DNA of 64,000 nucleotides from Chroococcidiopsis thermalis PCC 7203 (GCF_000317125.1 NC_019695.1:5630336-5694335); one strand, 5' to 3'. Positions 1 through 9,553 are shown, numbered from the stretch's first letter. Translations and numbers: made by a program. The notes: a model not told the origin generated them from the sequence alone.

Positions 1-45
1 ACCGCCTCTCACCTCTTACCTCTCACCCCTCGCCTTCTGCCTTAA
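1..45. repeat. CTC-rich short tandem repeat
   Basis: The window opens in a degenerate 7-8 bp tandem repeat (variants of CCTCTCAC). Related CTCCTCG units occur inside uvrA at about 55000. No gene is visible upstream of psbQ. Confidence 0.6.
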
Positions 46-144
46 ATCTAAAATCTTTGAATTCACTCCCATAGCTAGGATTGATTGTTACCATTAGCGA
101 TCTAAAATGACACTGATTAGTAGCAGTTACAAGCAATTGATTCT

Positions 145-600
145 ATGTTGCGCCATCGATCGTTCTTATCCCTTATTTTGGTAATTTTGGCAACATTTCT
201 CATCGGCTGTAGTAGTCCCAGCACTGCCACAGTACCCCCGACCTACAGCTCGGCTCAAATTCAGCAGATCCAGCAGTACATTCCCGATATCCAAAGCTTG
301 CGCGATCGCGCCAGCAGAGAAATCCCGTCTTTAGTACAAAGAAAAGATTGGATCGATGTCGGTAATTTCGTCCACGGACCTTTAGGAGAACTGCGGTTGA
401 CTATGAACTACATGACGCGCAATCTGCTGCCGCAAGATCAATCTAAAGCAAAGCAGATTACGCGAAACTTCTTTAACGACCTAGTAGCGGTCGATCAAGC
501 TGCTCAACAAGGCGATGCGAAAAAAGTCTTGCTCAACGCCAGAGAAGCCATAGCAGACATCGACAACTTTCTTCAGTTGCTTCCTCAAACAGCAGAGTAG
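145..600 (+). CDS. psbQ: Photosystem II lipoprotein PsbQ (CyanoQ)
   Basis: Predicted PsbQ, an extrinsic lumenal lipoprotein on the oxygen-evolving side of photosystem II that helps stabilise the manganese cluster and the dimer. Residues 1-21 are a hydrophobic export signal ending in the lipobox FLIGC, so Cys22 would be lipidated and the protein anchored to the lumenal thylakoid face. The mature part of about 130 residues is helical and carries the family segment NFVHGPLGELRLTMNYM near residues 76-92. The total of 151 residues matches cyanobacterial PsbQ. It looks monocistronic: the next gene starts 112 bp downstream after an STRR. Function comes from family recognition; the signal and lipobox are read directly. 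Confidence 0.93.
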   Translation: MLRHRSFLSLILVILATFLIGCSSPSTATVPPTYSSAQIQQIQQYIPDIQSLRDRASREIPSLVQRKDWIDVGNFVHGPLGELRLTMNYMTRNLLPQDQSKAKQITRNFFNDLVAVDQAAQQGDAKKVLLNAREAIADIDNFLQLLPQTAE

Positions 601-602
601 GG

Positions 603-645
603 AGTCGGGAGTCGGGGAAAGGGAGACAAGGAAGACAAGGGGGAA
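603..645. repeat. GGGAGTC and 9-bp minisatellite tract
   Basis: Immediately after the psbQ stop lie two GGAGTCG units and then units of a 9-bp repeat (consensus GGGGACAAG). The same 9-bp unit occurs at 23394, 28364 and 41333. Confidence 0.7.
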
Positions 646-712
646 TTACAATCTATAATTCCAAATCTAAAACCCAAAATTTCCCTTATCCCTTACTCCT
701 AACCGCTCAAAT

Positions 713-1855
713 ATGACTCAAGTAGTAATTATCGGGTGCGGTATAGTGGGGGCAGCGATCGCCTACGAACTGAGCCAAGTTCCAGGGTTACAGGTTGCTG
801 TCCTCGATCGCCAATTGCCAGCGCAAGCAGCAACAAAAGCGGCTTTGGGCGTTTTGATGGGTGTCATCAGCCATAAAACTAAGGGTAGGGCGTGGCAGTT
901 GCGACAGGCAAGTATCCAACGCTATGAAACCCTCATTCCAGAATTAGAAGCACTCACAGGGCATCACATCCCCTTTAATCGGCAGGGAATTTTGATGTTG
1001 TGCGTGGCAGCAGAACTCGGTTCTTGGGAGAAACTCGTCGCGACTCGCGCCTCTCAAGGCTTAGCTTTAGAAATTTGGGATGGGGCAAAAGTCAAGTCTT
1101 ATTGTCCGCAAATTAACTGCAATCCCTCGACTTGGGCAATTTACTCGCCCCAAGATCGGCAAGTCGATCCGGTGAGTTTAACTTTAGCTCTAGTTGAAGG
1201 AGCAAAACGCAACGGTGTCAAATTTTACTTTGGAACACAGATAGAGGAATCTAATTTCAGTTCTAGTTATGCTAAAGGTGGTTTGCCCGACGATCGCCGC
1301 ATCAGACAAATAACAATTTCTGGAGAGCGATCGCATTTGAATGTTGATTGGCTAGTTGTATCGGCTGGCTTAGGCTCGTTACCATCTCTGTCAACAGAAA
1401 CTTCACCCCCGCTAAAATTTGACATCGTACCCGTACTAGGTCAAGCTATTCACCTCAAGCTCGATCGCCCTCTGGGTAACACAGATTTTCAACCCGTCAT
1501 CACGGGTAACGACGTGCATATTGTCCCTCTAAATGGGGGTCAACAAGCCACTGAATATTGGGTAGGAGCAACGGTGGAATTTCCTGCCATTGGACGAGAA
1601 ATCGAGGCAGCACCAGCCTTGTTAGAGGCAGTCATGCAACAGGCGATCGCTTTTTGTCCCGCTCTGGCGACAGCCAATACGATCGCAACCTGGTCTGGTT
1701 TGCGTCCCCGTCCTGAAGGTCGTTCCGCCCCCATAATTGACTACCTGTCAGGATTTAGCAATATCCTCTTAGCGACAGGACACTATCGCAACGGTGTTTT
1801 ACTCGCACCCGCTACCGCACAAGCGATCCGCAAAATGATATTATCTTCTGGTTAA
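713..1855 (+). CDS. FAD-dependent oxidoreductase, glycine oxidase/DAO-like
   Basis: Probable flavin amine oxidase of the D-amino-acid oxidase/ThiO family, which oxidises small amines such as glycine or sarcosine. The N-terminus has the dinucleotide-binding motif GCGIVG (residues 8-13) followed by an acidic strand end (VLDR). The C-terminal part has the family signatures WSGLRPRPEGRSAPIID and TGHYRNGVLLAPATA, which close the FAD site. At 380 residues it is the usual length. No thiamine genes are nearby, so a ThiO role is not supported by context. ThiO is the nearest named family, but the substrate cannot be assigned from sequence alone. Confidence 0.8.
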   Translation: MTQVVIIGCGIVGAAIAYELSQVPGLQVAVLDRQLPAQAATKAALGVLMGVISHKTKGRAWQLRQASIQRYETLIPELEALTGHHIPFNRQGILMLCVAAELGSWEKLVATRASQGLALEIWDGAKVKSYCPQINCNPSTWAIYSPQDRQVDPVSLTLALVEGAKRNGVKFYFGTQIEESNFSSSYAKGGLPDDRRIRQITISGERSHLNVDWLVVSAGLGSLPSLSTETSPPLKFDIVPVLGQAIHLKLDRPLGNTDFQPVITGNDVHIVPLNGGQQATEYWVGATVEFPAIGREIEAAPALLEAVMQQAIAFCPALATANTIATWSGLRPRPEGRSAPIIDYLSGFSNILLATGHYRNGVLLAPATAQAIRKMILSSG

Positions 1856-1857
1856 GA

Positions 1858-1928
1858 GTGGTTGTTGGTTGTTGGTTGTTGGTTGTTGGTTGCTATCAAC
1901 CATTACCCATTACCCATTACCCATTACC
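1858..1928. repeat. Two abutting 7-bp STRRs (GTTGTTG and CATTACC)
   Basis: About five GTTGTTG-type units are followed by four to five CCCATTA-type units, filling nearly the whole gap between the oxidoreductase and the hydrolase gene. Confidence 0.85.
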
Positions 1929-1939
1929 AATAAAGTATC

Positions 1940-2785
1940 GTGTCTATTACAGAACATCAAATTAATGTTGGTTCCCTAGAATGGTTTTACCGCGAGGTTG
2001 CTCCGATTGGAATGAGCGATCTGCTGCCAGTGGTGCTGTTACATGGTTTACCTTCCCATAGCTACGGTTGGCGACACGTTATGCCTGCTTTGGGGAGTCA
2101 GGGAACAAGGGCGATCGCTCCCGATTTGATTGGCTTTGGTTCGTCAGCAAAACCCCAAGGGCGGGATTTTAATTACACTCCCGATGCTTTTGTCAAGGCA
2201 TTAGATGACTTTATTCAAGCTTTGGAGATCGATCGCTTTTGTTTGGTCGTGCAAGGATTTTTGGGTTCGGTAGGCTTGCAGTATGCCTTACGCCATAGCG
2301 ATCGCGTCGAAAATATTGCCATTCTCAATACTCCCTTGACTACGGCTGCTAAACTACCTTGGCAGATGCAACAGTGGGGACTACCTTTTGCGGGAGACAT
2401 GGCGACGCAAGATCCTTTATTGGTGGATCGTACCCTCGAAGGTGGTAGCCGTTACCAGATTTCGGATGCAGATTTAGACATATTTCGCAAGCCTTTTTTG
2501 AAAAGTTCAAAAGCGGGGCGATCGCTGATGACGGCGGTACGCAATCTGAAAATGTCCCCGTCTATGTCGGAAATTGCCGATGGTTTTCAAGACTGGCAGA
2601 AACCACTTTTAATTGTCTGGGGTGTAAACGATCCTTGGCTTCCTGTCGAAATCGCCCAGAAATTTGCCAGCAGCCTACCCCAAGCAGAGATAGTCAAACT
2701 TGAAAAAGCGGGGCATTATCCTCAAGAGCATTTTGCCGAAGACATCTTATCAGACCTTTTACCTTTCGTGCGTCGTGCTTCGTAG
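1940..2785 (+). CDS. Alpha/beta-fold hydrolase-like protein
   Basis: An alpha/beta-hydrolase-fold protein of 281 residues, starting at GTG. The oxyanion-loop region HGLPSHSYGW, the DLIGFGSSAKP strand, an acid (WGVNDPW) and a catalytic-type histidine (KAGHYPQEH) are all present, as in haloalkane dehalogenase or epoxide hydrolase relatives. The nucleophile elbow reads VVQGFLGSVG. Aligned with VVQDWGG of dehalogenases, the nucleophile position is glycine and no GxSxG is present at the elbow. It may therefore be non-hydrolytic or use another residue. The reaction is unknown. No functional link to its neighbours is evident. Confidence 0.75.
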   Translation: MSITEHQINVGSLEWFYREVAPIGMSDLLPVVLLHGLPSHSYGWRHVMPALGSQGTRAIAPDLIGFGSSAKPQGRDFNYTPDAFVKALDDFIQALEIDRFCLVVQGFLGSVGLQYALRHSDRVENIAILNTPLTTAAKLPWQMQQWGLPFAGDMATQDPLLVDRTLEGGSRYQISDADLDIFRKPFLKSSKAGRSLMTAVRNLKMSPSMSEIADGFQDWQKPLLIVWGVNDPWLPVEIAQKFASSLPQAEIVKLEKAGHYPQEHFAEDILSDLLPFVRRAS

Positions 2786-2847
2786 AGTGCGAGATAGCTT
2801 CATTCGATTTATTATGAAGTAATGTAAAGAAAAGCTTCTCCTTTCAT

Positions 2848-3330
2848 ATGTCTGACCGATTCATAGGTAAACCCCGTCCTCTTTGGCGTGTCATTTTACT
2901 GTCTGTTGCTAGTCTGATGCTGTATTACGGCTGGTATAAATGGATTATCCAAGAAGAATTACGCCGCTACAACGGTTATGGGTGGTCTGGGACGTTGTGC
3001 TTAGCACCTTTTGTACTAGGGGTTGTCGTTCCCCAATTGTTACGGATTTACGATCCTGACGTACCAGGTTGGTTCGGCTGGTTTTCACTGCTGGGGGTGG
3101 TTTGGATTTATATCGTGCAGTTCAAGCTGTATAAAACTGTGAATGCGCTGTATCGAGAAGCAGGAATGAAAGAACCGCTAACTGTTTGGTGGATATTTGT
3201 ACCTGGCTTGAATTTAGTTGTCGGTTTGAGACAAATTCATTTTTTGAGTCAATATTGGGCAAGCAAACAAGGAACAATCGTGAAGGATGCTTTGGCTGAA
3301 AATATTCCTTTCTTGTCTGCAAATGCTTAA
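2848..3330 (+). CDS. Small multi-pass membrane protein, DUF4234-like
   Basis: A 160-residue protein with about four hydrophobic segments (roughly residues 13-30, 47-64, 75-92 and 108-125) and conserved-looking tryptophans, tyrosines and prolines. The pattern YYGWYKWI near the N-terminus and WWIFVPGLNLVV later resembles DUF4234-type bacterial membrane proteins. That link is from memory of the pattern, so it is tentative. The start follows the AT-rich gap after the hydrolase gene; 62 bp separate the two, so co-transcription is possible. No catalytic motif is visible and the function is unknown. Confidence 0.65.
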   Translation: MSDRFIGKPRPLWRVILLSVASLMLYYGWYKWIIQEELRRYNGYGWSGTLCLAPFVLGVVVPQLLRIYDPDVPGWFGWFSLLGVVWIYIVQFKLYKTVNALYREAGMKEPLTVWWIFVPGLNLVVGLRQIHFLSQYWASKQGTIVKDALAENIPFLSANA

Positions 3331-3381
3331 ATAATTTTTTAATTGTCGAGCTATATATAGCACTTCTGGATCGATTAACAA

Positions 3382-3409
3382 TAGGGTGTGTTATTGTTAA
3401 CGCACCCTA
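3382..3409. repeat. Inverted repeat of the AGGGTG...CACCCT family
   Basis: The arms TAGGGTGTGTTA and TTAACGCACCCTA are nearly perfect inverted repeats around a 3-nt loop. Related elements sit at 34219-34245, 35755-35779 and 36720-36739. It lies between convergent genes and could act as a bidirectional terminator. Confidence 0.6.
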
Positions 3410-3418
3410 CCGAATGAT

Positions 3419-3751
3419 TTACTTCTTCAGCGGATCGTGACCCCAGTTTTTTAGGGAATAATACCAGCGCGAATTCTCAATATCGTGCGATGGTTTTTGG
3501 GCGCTATGACGGTGGACGTAACTGATGACTTTCTTCATATGAGAAATCTCGTCTTCAGTATATTCATCCTCTTTTTTTTGCAATAACTCAACGATTCGTC
3601 TTCCAGATTTATGTCCGGTTGACTCGTCATCATCCTTTCTTTGTCCTACCGCTTGTGACTCCTCAGTTTTCAACCAAGATTCAAGCTCTTTAGGAGTCAT
3701 ATTGACGACTTGATGAAACTCTGCGATCGCAGAATTGACATCTTGACTCAT
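3419..3751 (-). CDS. DUF3140 family protein
   Basis: A small, charged, soluble protein of 110 residues matching DUF3140: an N-terminal helix with NMTPKELESWLKTEES, then KSGRRIVELLQKK and a C-terminal KNWGHDPLKK. The function of the family is unknown. It follows the DUF2945 gene by 9 bp on the same strand, so the two are almost certainly one transcript. The two families are known to be neighbours in many bacteria, often in stress-related contexts. Confidence 0.8.
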   Translation of the reverse strand: MSQDVNSAIAEFHQVVNMTPKELESWLKTEESQAVGQRKDDDESTGHKSGRRIVELLQKKEDEYTEDEISHMKKVISYVHRHSAQKPSHDIENSRWYYSLKNWGHDPLKK

Positions 3752-3760
3752 AACTTAATT

Positions 3761-3976
3761 CTACTCCTCTACTTTGTCCAAAGCATCTGGTTTATGAGCT
3801 GCTTCTTTCCCTGTTTTTTCGCTTTTTACCAGATACTCAGGATGATCTTTCGATGCAGCAACGTGGTGTCCTTTAATTTCTGTAGGAGAAGTGAGTTTCT
3901 TTTCTACTTCACCAGTGGTTTTTCCTTGAGAGGTTTTCCACTCAACTTTATCGCCTTGCTTAAATTCTTCAGACAT
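3761..3976 (-). CDS. DUF2945 (Tudor-like, hypervirulence-associated) protein
   Basis: A 71-residue protein of the DUF2945/HVA Tudor-like family. The start FKQGDKVEWKTSQGKTTGEV is the typical beta-barrel strand pattern, and the end (HKPDALDKVEE) is also characteristic. The founding annotation mentions hypervirulence in fungi, but bacterial members have no established function. It is the first gene of a two-gene unit with the DUF3140 gene, whose start is 9 bp downstream. An AT-rich gap of about 250 bp upstream should hold the promoter. Confidence 0.8.
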   Translation of the reverse strand: MSEEFKQGDKVEWKTSQGKTTGEVEKKLTSPTEIKGHHVAASKDHPEYLVKSEKTGKEAAHKPDALDKVEE

Positions 3977-4205
3977 GAGTAAAAGATTGTGCCTACTTAA
4001 ATTTTCTTTACCTATTAATGTTTAATTATCTTGACGATTAAGCAAGCAGCCATCAATCTATTTACAGATTACAAATTATGTAAATTTGACTCTAAATCTT
4101 ACTTTTGTCAGTGGTTGAGATTTAGATAGCGTGGTAGGGGTATTTAGGGGATTTTTGCGCTCGCCAAAAGACTCTCATAGAATTCTCGCTCGCATGGGTG
4201 ACATT

Positions 4206-4235
4206 TGTAGGGGCGCACAGCTGTGCGCCCCTACA
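4206..4235. repeat. GGGGCGCAC palindrome overlapping the oplAH stop codon
   Basis: A perfect 30-bp palindrome with arms built on TAGGGGCGCAC and GTGCGCCCCTA. The TAG stop codon of the 5-oxoprolinase gene lies in its right arm. Copies or variants occur at 12128, 12820, 20331, 26265 and 61684. Confidence 0.9.
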
Positions 4236-7200
4236 GAACGTGTGTTTTCCTCAATTGAAAACTGCTATCATAAACACCAAAGCCACCACCACCTGGGGTT
4301 TCAATGACAAAAATATCTCCAGGCTGCATCTGCGCGATCGCCGTACTACCTAACTCCTCCACCGTACCATCTTGGCGTTGAATATAATTTCTCCCTACTT
4401 TCCCAGGCTTACCACCATGCAAGCCAAAGGGAGGTACAATCCTACGTCCAGAGAGAATGGCAGCAGTCATTGGTTCGCGAAACTGAAGGCGGCGAATGAC
4501 ACCATTACCACCGTGATGTAAGCCTTCACCGCCACTGTGGGGACGAATGCTAAAACTATCTAACAAGACTGGAAATCGCCATTCTAAGACTTCAGGATCG
4601 GTAAGGCGGGAATTTGTCATGTGAGTATGCACCGCATCCGTACCGTCAAAATCTGCACCCGCACCCGAACCACCGCAGATCGTCTCGTAATATTGATGGC
4701 GATCGCTACCAAAAGTAAAATTATTCATCGTACTTTGCGCTGCTGCCATCACACCCAAAGCACCATATAAAGCATCGGTAATCGCTTGAGAAGTCTCGAC
4801 ATTTCCCGCTACCACCGCTGCCGGATAGCGAGGATTCAACATACAACCTTCAGGAATAATAATTTCCAAAGGTTCGAGACAGCCAGCATTAAGCGGAATA
4901 TCGTCATCTACCAAAGTGCGGAAGACATACAACACCGCAGCTTTGCACACCGCAGCCGGAGCATTAAAATTGCTTTTCAGTTGGGGTGAAGTGCCAGTAA
5001 AATCGATTCGAGCGCTACGGGTAGATTTATCGATCGCGATCGCCACTTGAATGACGCTGCCATTGTCGAGTTGGTAAGCGAACTCTCCACTGTTGAGTCC
5101 TTCTATAACTTTCCGTACTGACTTGGCAGCATTATCTTGGACAAAACCCATGTAGGCTTGAACTGTTTCCAAGCTGTAGTGTTCTACCATTTTGTGGAGT
5201 TCTTGCACGCCGCGTTCGTTTGCAGCAATTTGGGCTTTGAGATCGGCAAGATTTTGCATCGGATTGCGGACTGGATACAACCCGTCACACAGGAGTTGCA
5301 TTAACTCCGGTTCGCGAAACTCTCCTTGAGATACCAGCAGAAAATTATCAATTAATACCCCTTCCTGTTCCACAGTCGTGCTATTAGGTGGCATCGAACC
5401 AGGAGTAATCCCGCCAATATCGGCATGATGTCCCCTGGAAGCAACGTAGAAGATGGGTGTAGGGGCGGGTTCACCTGAAATATTTGTGACGAACGAAGTT
5501 TCTTGGTGAACCCGCCCGTATAGGGAATCGGGAAAAACGGGCGTAATTACGGTAATATCGGGCAGGTGAGTCCCACCATTGTAAGGATTATTCGATACAT
5601 AGACATCACCAGGTTGCAAGCTACTGCCTTTCTGGGCAATCAACGCCGTCACGCTTTCACTCATAGAACCTAAATGAACCGGAATGTGAGGCGCGTTTGC
5701 CACCAACTGTCCGCGAGAATCGAAAATGGCGCAGGAAAAATCCAACCTTTCTTTGATATTGACCGAAGAACTTGTATTTTGTAACGTTATACCCATCTGT
5801 TCCGCGATCGCCCGAAATAAATTATTGAAAATTTCCAACATAACCGGATCGGGTAGTTGGTAATTGGTAATTGGTAATTGGTAGTTGGTAGTTGCTCCCT
5901 TGTCCCAATTTTGAATTTTGAATTTTGAATTTTGAATTTTGTCTCTGACTTCCGACTCTCGCCTTCTCAACACCAAATGATTTCTCTGTGTCACTTCGGC
6001 TTGCCAACCAGGTTCGACGATATTCGTCCCCGTGGCTTCCGCAACGATCGCCGGACTGAAAATACAATCTCCTGGTTGTAAGTCTTCTCTTCTATATACA
6101 GGTGTGTCGTGCCAGGCATTGGCTGTATACATTTGTACTGTCTTCACTGGTACGGGAGGTGCGTCGGTGCGCCGGGTCACAATTGGTTCTGTAGCCACCT
6201 CTGTTTTTAAGATCGCCTCCACAGCTACAGCCTCGACAATTAATCGTCGATCGGCAGCAATAAAACCGTACAGTTGACGGTGCGCTGCCTCAAACTGCTG
6301 TCGCATTCCTGCTATATCTTCATATCGGACTACCAAAGGCGAATCTGTCCCCTCGTAGCGCAAATGTACTCGCCGCATCACCTCAACCCGATCTGCAACG
6401 CGGAGATCCCTATCTGTAAGGTCTAGTTCTGCTTTTGTTTCTAACTCCAACTGAGTTAAAATTTCCTCTAATTCAGCCACCAACCCTACATCTAAAACCC
6501 TCTCCACGGCACGTTCCCGCAACGCCCGTTCGTCTGCTAAACCCATACCGTAAGCCGACAGCACCCCAGCATAGGGATGGATCAAAATCTGCTGCATTCC
6601 TAAAGCATCGGCAATTAAACAAGCATGTTGTCCGCCTGCGCCGCCAAAACAGCAGAGAGTGTATTCCGACACGTCATAACCGCGCTGAAGAGAGATCTTC
6701 TTAATCGCATTCGCCATTTTTTCCACAGCGATCGCTAAAAATCCCGTTGCGACTCGTTCGGGCGATCGCCCATCTCCAATGTCTGCCGCTAGTTGACTAA
6801 ACTTGCGTTGCACGACTTCTGCATCTAAGGGCAAATCTCCACTGGCTCCAAATACCTTGGGAAACAAGTCCGGCTGCAACTTGCCCACCATGATATTGCA
6901 GTCCGTTACCGTCAGCGGTCCTCCTTGACGATAACAAGCGGGTCCTGGGGTTGCCCCTGCTGATTCGGGTCCGACGCGATACCGCGCCCCGTCAAATTGG
7001 GCGATCGAACCGCCACCCGCCGCCACCGTATGTATTGCCATCATCGGCGTTCGCAGTCGCACTCCTGCCACTTCTGTTTCTAACGCCCGTTCGTATTCGC
7101 CTGCGTAATGGGCAACATCTGTAGAAGTTCCACCCATATCGAAGCTGATAATCTTATCGAAACCCGCCATCAAACTTGTCTGTACTGCCCCGACAATTCC

Positions 7201-8127
7201 TCCCGCAGGTCCCGATAAAATGCTATCTTTCCCCTGAAACCTCTGGGCATTTGCCAACCCACCATTGGATTGCATGAACATTAATTTGGGGAAATCGGTA
7301 ATTGGTAATTGGTAATTGGTAATTGGTAGTTGGTAGTTGGTAGTTGGTTGATAATTGTTTTTTGCTCCCTCAGCTCCCTCAGCCTCCTCAGCCTCCTCAG
7401 CTCTCTTTCCCCTGCTCCCTCCCAACTGACTCGCCACCCGATCCACGTATCTACGCAAAATGGGAGATAAATAGGCATCAACTACGGTAGTGTCACCTCG
7501 ACTGACGAGTTTCATCAAGGGGCTGACTTCGTGGGAGACTGAAATCTGAGTGAAACCGATTTTTCGGGCTACGGCTGCAACTTGTTGTTCGTGTTGAGGA
7601 TAGCGGTAGCCGTGCATAAAGACGATCGCGCAGGAACGAATTCCGGCATCGTAAGCTGCTTGCAGTTCTAAAGTATAGGCTGGATTAACAGAAATGAGTT
7701 CTTCGCCTTGGGCGCTGTAGCGTTCTTCTACTTCAACGACTCGTTCGTACAGCATTTCTGGTAAAACGATTTGCCGTGCAAAGATGTTGGGGCGATTTTG
7801 ATAGCCGATGCGTAAGGCATCCCGAAAGCCTTTTGTCACGACTAAGACAGTGCGATCGCCTTTACGTTCTAACAGTGCATTTGTCGCGACAGTAGTTCCC
7901 ATCTTCACCACGCCAATTTGTGCTGCTGGTAGGGGTGCATCGGCAGGAACGCCCAGTATTTCCCGTATACCCTGAATTGCTGCATCGGTATAGCGTTCTG
8001 GATTTTCCGACAGGAGTTTGTGAACGATCGTTCGTCCATCAGGATGCTGCGCCACGATATCGGTAAACGTACCACCGCGATCGATCCAAAATTGCCAACG
8101 TCCTATCGCGCGATCGGCTACCGTCAT
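4231..8127 (-). CDS. oplAH: 5-oxoprolinase (fused hydantoinase A/B), repeat-invaded
   Basis: ATP-dependent 5-oxoprolinase family enzyme, predicted to hydrolyse 5-oxoproline to glutamate. The HyuA part begins with [14 protein letters not shown] and has [13 protein letters not shown]; the HyuB part begins near residue 765 ([10 protein letters not shown]) and carries [10 protein letters not shown] and GGSGAG motifs. ATG at 8127 is preferred to GTG at 8130; GAGGAA lies just upstream. Three stretches look foreign and are encoded by dispersed repeats: residues about 234-278, 725-760 (at the A/B junction) and 868-890. All keep the frame. The stop codon lies in a palindromic repeat. The gene follows the M28 peptidase gene by about 70 bp and may share its transcript. 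Activity of the modified protein is unknown; hydantoinase is an alternative substrate class. Confidence 0.88.
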   Translation of the reverse strand: MTVADRAIGRWQFWIDRGGTFTDIVAQHPDGRTIVHKLLSENPERYTDAAIQGIREILGVPADAPLPAAQIGVVKMGTTVATNALLERKGDRTVLVVTKGFRDALRIGYQNRPNIFARQIVLPEMLYERVVEVEERYSAQGEELISVNPAYTLELQAAYDAGIRSCAIVFMHGYRYPQHEQQVAAVARKIGFTQISVSHEVSPLMKLVSRGDTTVVDAYLSPILRRYVDRVASQLGGSRGKRAEEAEEAEGAEGAKNNYQPTTNYQLPITNYQLPITDFPKLMFMQSNGGLANAQRFQGKDSILSGPAGGIVGAVQTSLMAGFDKIISFDMGGTSTDVAHYAGEYERALETEVAGVRLRTPMMAIHTVAAGGGSIAQFDGARYRVGPESAGATPGPACYRQGGPLTVTDCNIMVGKLQPDLFPKVFGASGDLPLDAEVVQRKFSQLAADIGDGRSPERVATGFLAIAVEKMANAIKKISLQRGYDVSEYTLCCFGGAGGQHACLIADALGMQQILIHPYAGVLSAYGMGLADERALRERAVERVLDVGLVAELEEILTQLELETKAELDLTDRDLRVADRVEVMRRVHLRYEGTDSPLVVRYEDIAGMRQQFEAAHRQLYGFIAADRRLIVEAVAVEAILKTEVATEPIVTRRTDAPPVPVKTVQMYTANAWHDTPVYRREDLQPGDCIFSPAIVAEATGTNIVEPGWQAEVTQRNHLVLRRRESEVRDKIQNSKFKIQNWDKGATTNYQLPITNYQLPDPVMLEIFNNLFRAIAEQMGITLQNTSSSVNIKERLDFSCAIFDSRGQLVANAPHIPVHLGSMSESVTALIAQKGSSLQPGDVYVSNNPYNGGTHLPDITVITPVFPDSLYGRVHQETSFVTNISGEPAPTPIFYVASRGHHADIGGITPGSMPPNSTTVEQEGVLIDNFLLVSQGEFREPELMQLLCDGLYPVRNPMQNLADLKAQIAANERGVQELHKMVEHYSLETVQAYMGFVQDNAAKSVRKVIEGLNSGEFAYQLDNGSVIQVAIAIDKSTRSARIDFTGTSPQLKSNFNAPAAVCKAAVLYVFRTLVDDDIPLNAGCLEPLEIIIPEGCMLNPRYPAAVVAGNVETSQAITDALYGALGVMAAAQSTMNNFTFGSDRHQYYETICGGSGAGADFDGTDAVHTHMTNSRLTDPEVLEWRFPVLLDSFSIRPHSGGEGLHHGGNGVIRRLQFREPMTAAILSGRRIVPPFGLHGGKPGKVGRNYIQRQDGTVEELGSTAIAQMQPGDIFVIETPGGGGFGVYDSSFQLRKTHVL
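5459..5522. repeat. GCGGGTTCACC inverted repeat inside oplAH
   Basis: The arms GGGGCGGGTTCACC and GGTGAACCCGCCC flank about 35 bp. The same element is intergenic at 14488-14550 and 36461-36523. Here it encodes about 22 extra residues in the HyuB domain. Confidence 0.85.
5851..5955. repeat. STRR block inside oplAH (domain junction)
   Basis: About four GGTAATT/GGTAGTT units are followed by four to five 7-bp AATTTTG units. Both are identical in type to the intergenic STRRs at 36373 and 58408. It encodes [12 protein letters not shown] and [11 protein letters not shown] in frame. Confidence 0.9.
7296..7430. repeat. STRR block inside the HyuA part of oplAH
   Basis: Eight or so GGTAATT/GGTAGTT units, then CTCCCTCAG/CTCCTCAG units, matching the intergenic tract at 40024-40095. 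It encodes an Ala-Glu run ([12 protein letters not shown]) and repeated NYQLPIT in frame. Confidence 0.9.
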
Positions 8128-8199
8128 CACTCATTCCTCAATGCAAGGGCTATTTGTAAGTTAGCAGTAGCTTGGGTACAGCTGCATGGCGCGATCGCT

Positions 8200-9078
8200 C
8201 TACCGTAATTGATAAATACCTTGAATTAATCCCTGACAAACACCCGTGAGAAAATCTAAATTTAAGGTTTCAATGCGATCGCTCGGTTTGTGATAATGAG
8301 GGTTGCGTAACATTGCTGTATCTGTAACCATCATCGCTCGATATCCTCGATCCCAAAAGGGAGCGTGATCGCTTAATCGCGTTTGGGGAACAATCCTACC
8401 TCGGTTGGGAACTGGCAGCCACTCGCTAGGAACTCCTACTTGGCGTATATTTCGGCTGAGATGAATTAAGTCAGGAACAATCGATAAATTACCGATTAAA
8501 GCAATGAAATCGCCGCGATTGGGATAGAAGCGTTCTAGGGGACTCGGATAGCGTTGCGATCCAGGTGTGGCATCGCTATAACCCAACATTTCAAGGGAAA
8601 TCATTAGGCGTAGCGGTTGCTGCTGCTGGCGTAATAAATCGGCATATGCAGACGCACCCGAACCTACAGCGATACCGTCTTTTCCGGTAAATCCGTATTC
8701 TTCTAAATCAAATGCTACGAGTTGAATGGGATGTTTGGCTGGTTGGGTAGCCAAAGATTTTGCTAATTCTAGTAGTACCGATACACCTGTAGCATTATCG
8801 TCTGCCCCAGGCGTACCGGGAACGGTGTCGTAATGCGCGCCAATTAAAATTGGTGGAGGTTCTTTCTTACTACTTTGTTGCAAGCCAGGAAGATTGAGAA
8901 TTAAGTTTTGAAAAGTTTGTCCTCTAATTTGAAATTCATGAATGTCTACCTTGCCCCATTGACTGAGTTCTGCATGAATATATTGGCGGACGAAGAAATG
9001 TCCTGCTGTTGATAGGAAAGGATCGCGATCGCGGACTATTTCCGTTAAGTGATTCTGCAAGCGTTGTTTGAGATCCAC
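8200..9078 (-). CDS. M28 family zinc aminopeptidase
   Basis: Predicted M28 metallopeptidase of 292 residues, cleaving N-terminal residues from peptides with two zinc ions. The metal-ligand motifs are present in order: HYDTVPGTPGADDNATG (His and bridging Asp), DLEEYG (catalytic Glu pair) and a C-terminal histidine region (PHYHKPSD). There is no clear signal peptide, so it is probably cytoplasmic. The start is GTG at 9078; no ATG lies nearby in frame. It lies upstream of and on the same strand as the 5-oxoprolinase gene, which suggests peptide or glutathione turnover, an inference from context only. Confidence 0.88.
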   Translation of the reverse strand: MDLKQRLQNHLTEIVRDRDPFLSTAGHFFVRQYIHAELSQWGKVDIHEFQIRGQTFQNLILNLPGLQQSSKKEPPPILIGAHYDTVPGTPGADDNATGVSVLLELAKSLATQPAKHPIQLVAFDLEEYGFTGKDGIAVGSGASAYADLLRQQQQPLRLMISLEMLGYSDATPGSQRYPSPLERFYPNRGDFIALIGNLSIVPDLIHLSRNIRQVGVPSEWLPVPNRGRIVPQTRLSDHAPFWDRGYRAMMVTDTAMLRNPHYHKPSDRIETLNLDFLTGVCQGLIQGIYQLR

Positions 9079-9239
9079 AGTCTGGTTTAATTTTTTACTT
9101 AAATAGTTTTCACCTTCATTGTCGTATAAACCGAATATATCTTGCGATTCTCAAATTTCTTCCGTGCGATAGATCGACTTTTTAGTATATATCAATACCA
9201 TAAAAGTATTGAAATAAATTATTCAAAGGAGTTTGAGCA

Positions 9240-9512
9240 GTGAATATTCTAGCTTGGATAGTCTTAGGTTTAATTGCTGGTGCGATCGCCAAAGCTATCT
9301 ATCCCGGTCGCCAAGGCGGTGGTATCTTAGGTACGATTTTACTAGGTATTATTGGTGCATTTGTAGGTGGTACTTTGGGAACTTTCCTCAGTACGGGAAC
9401 CTTACAGTTGGCAGCCACAACATTTAGTATTCCTGGTATAGCTCTAGCAGTGCTTGGTGCAATTGTTGCTATATTTATTTGGAATGCAATCAACCGTCGT
9501 AGCGCTGTATAA
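9240..9512 (+). CDS. GlsB/YeaQ/YmgE family membrane protein
   Basis: A 90-residue, very hydrophobic, glycine-rich protein of the transglycosylase-associated/GlsB family. Three membrane segments are visible (about 2-20, 28-48 and 58-82), with the family pattern GLIAGAIAKAIYPG followed by GGILGTILLGIIGAFVGG. The start is GTG with a strong AAAGGAG about 8 bp upstream. Family members are linked to general stress in other bacteria, but the molecular role is unknown. The gene stands alone with its own strong terminator at 9554-9595. Confidence 0.88.
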   Translation: MNILAWIVLGLIAGAIAKAIYPGRQGGGILGTILLGIIGAFVGGTLGTFLSTGTLQLAATTFSIPGIALAVLGAIVAIFIWNAINRRSAV

Positions 9513-9553
9513 ATTGTTAGTAAAAGCGTAGCTAAAGTATAAAATCTAGAATC

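Noticed and set aside
3710-3982. 90-residue Phe-rich open frame on the plus strand
   Set aside because: Antisense to the DUF2945 and DUF3140 genes, both of which are clear family members.
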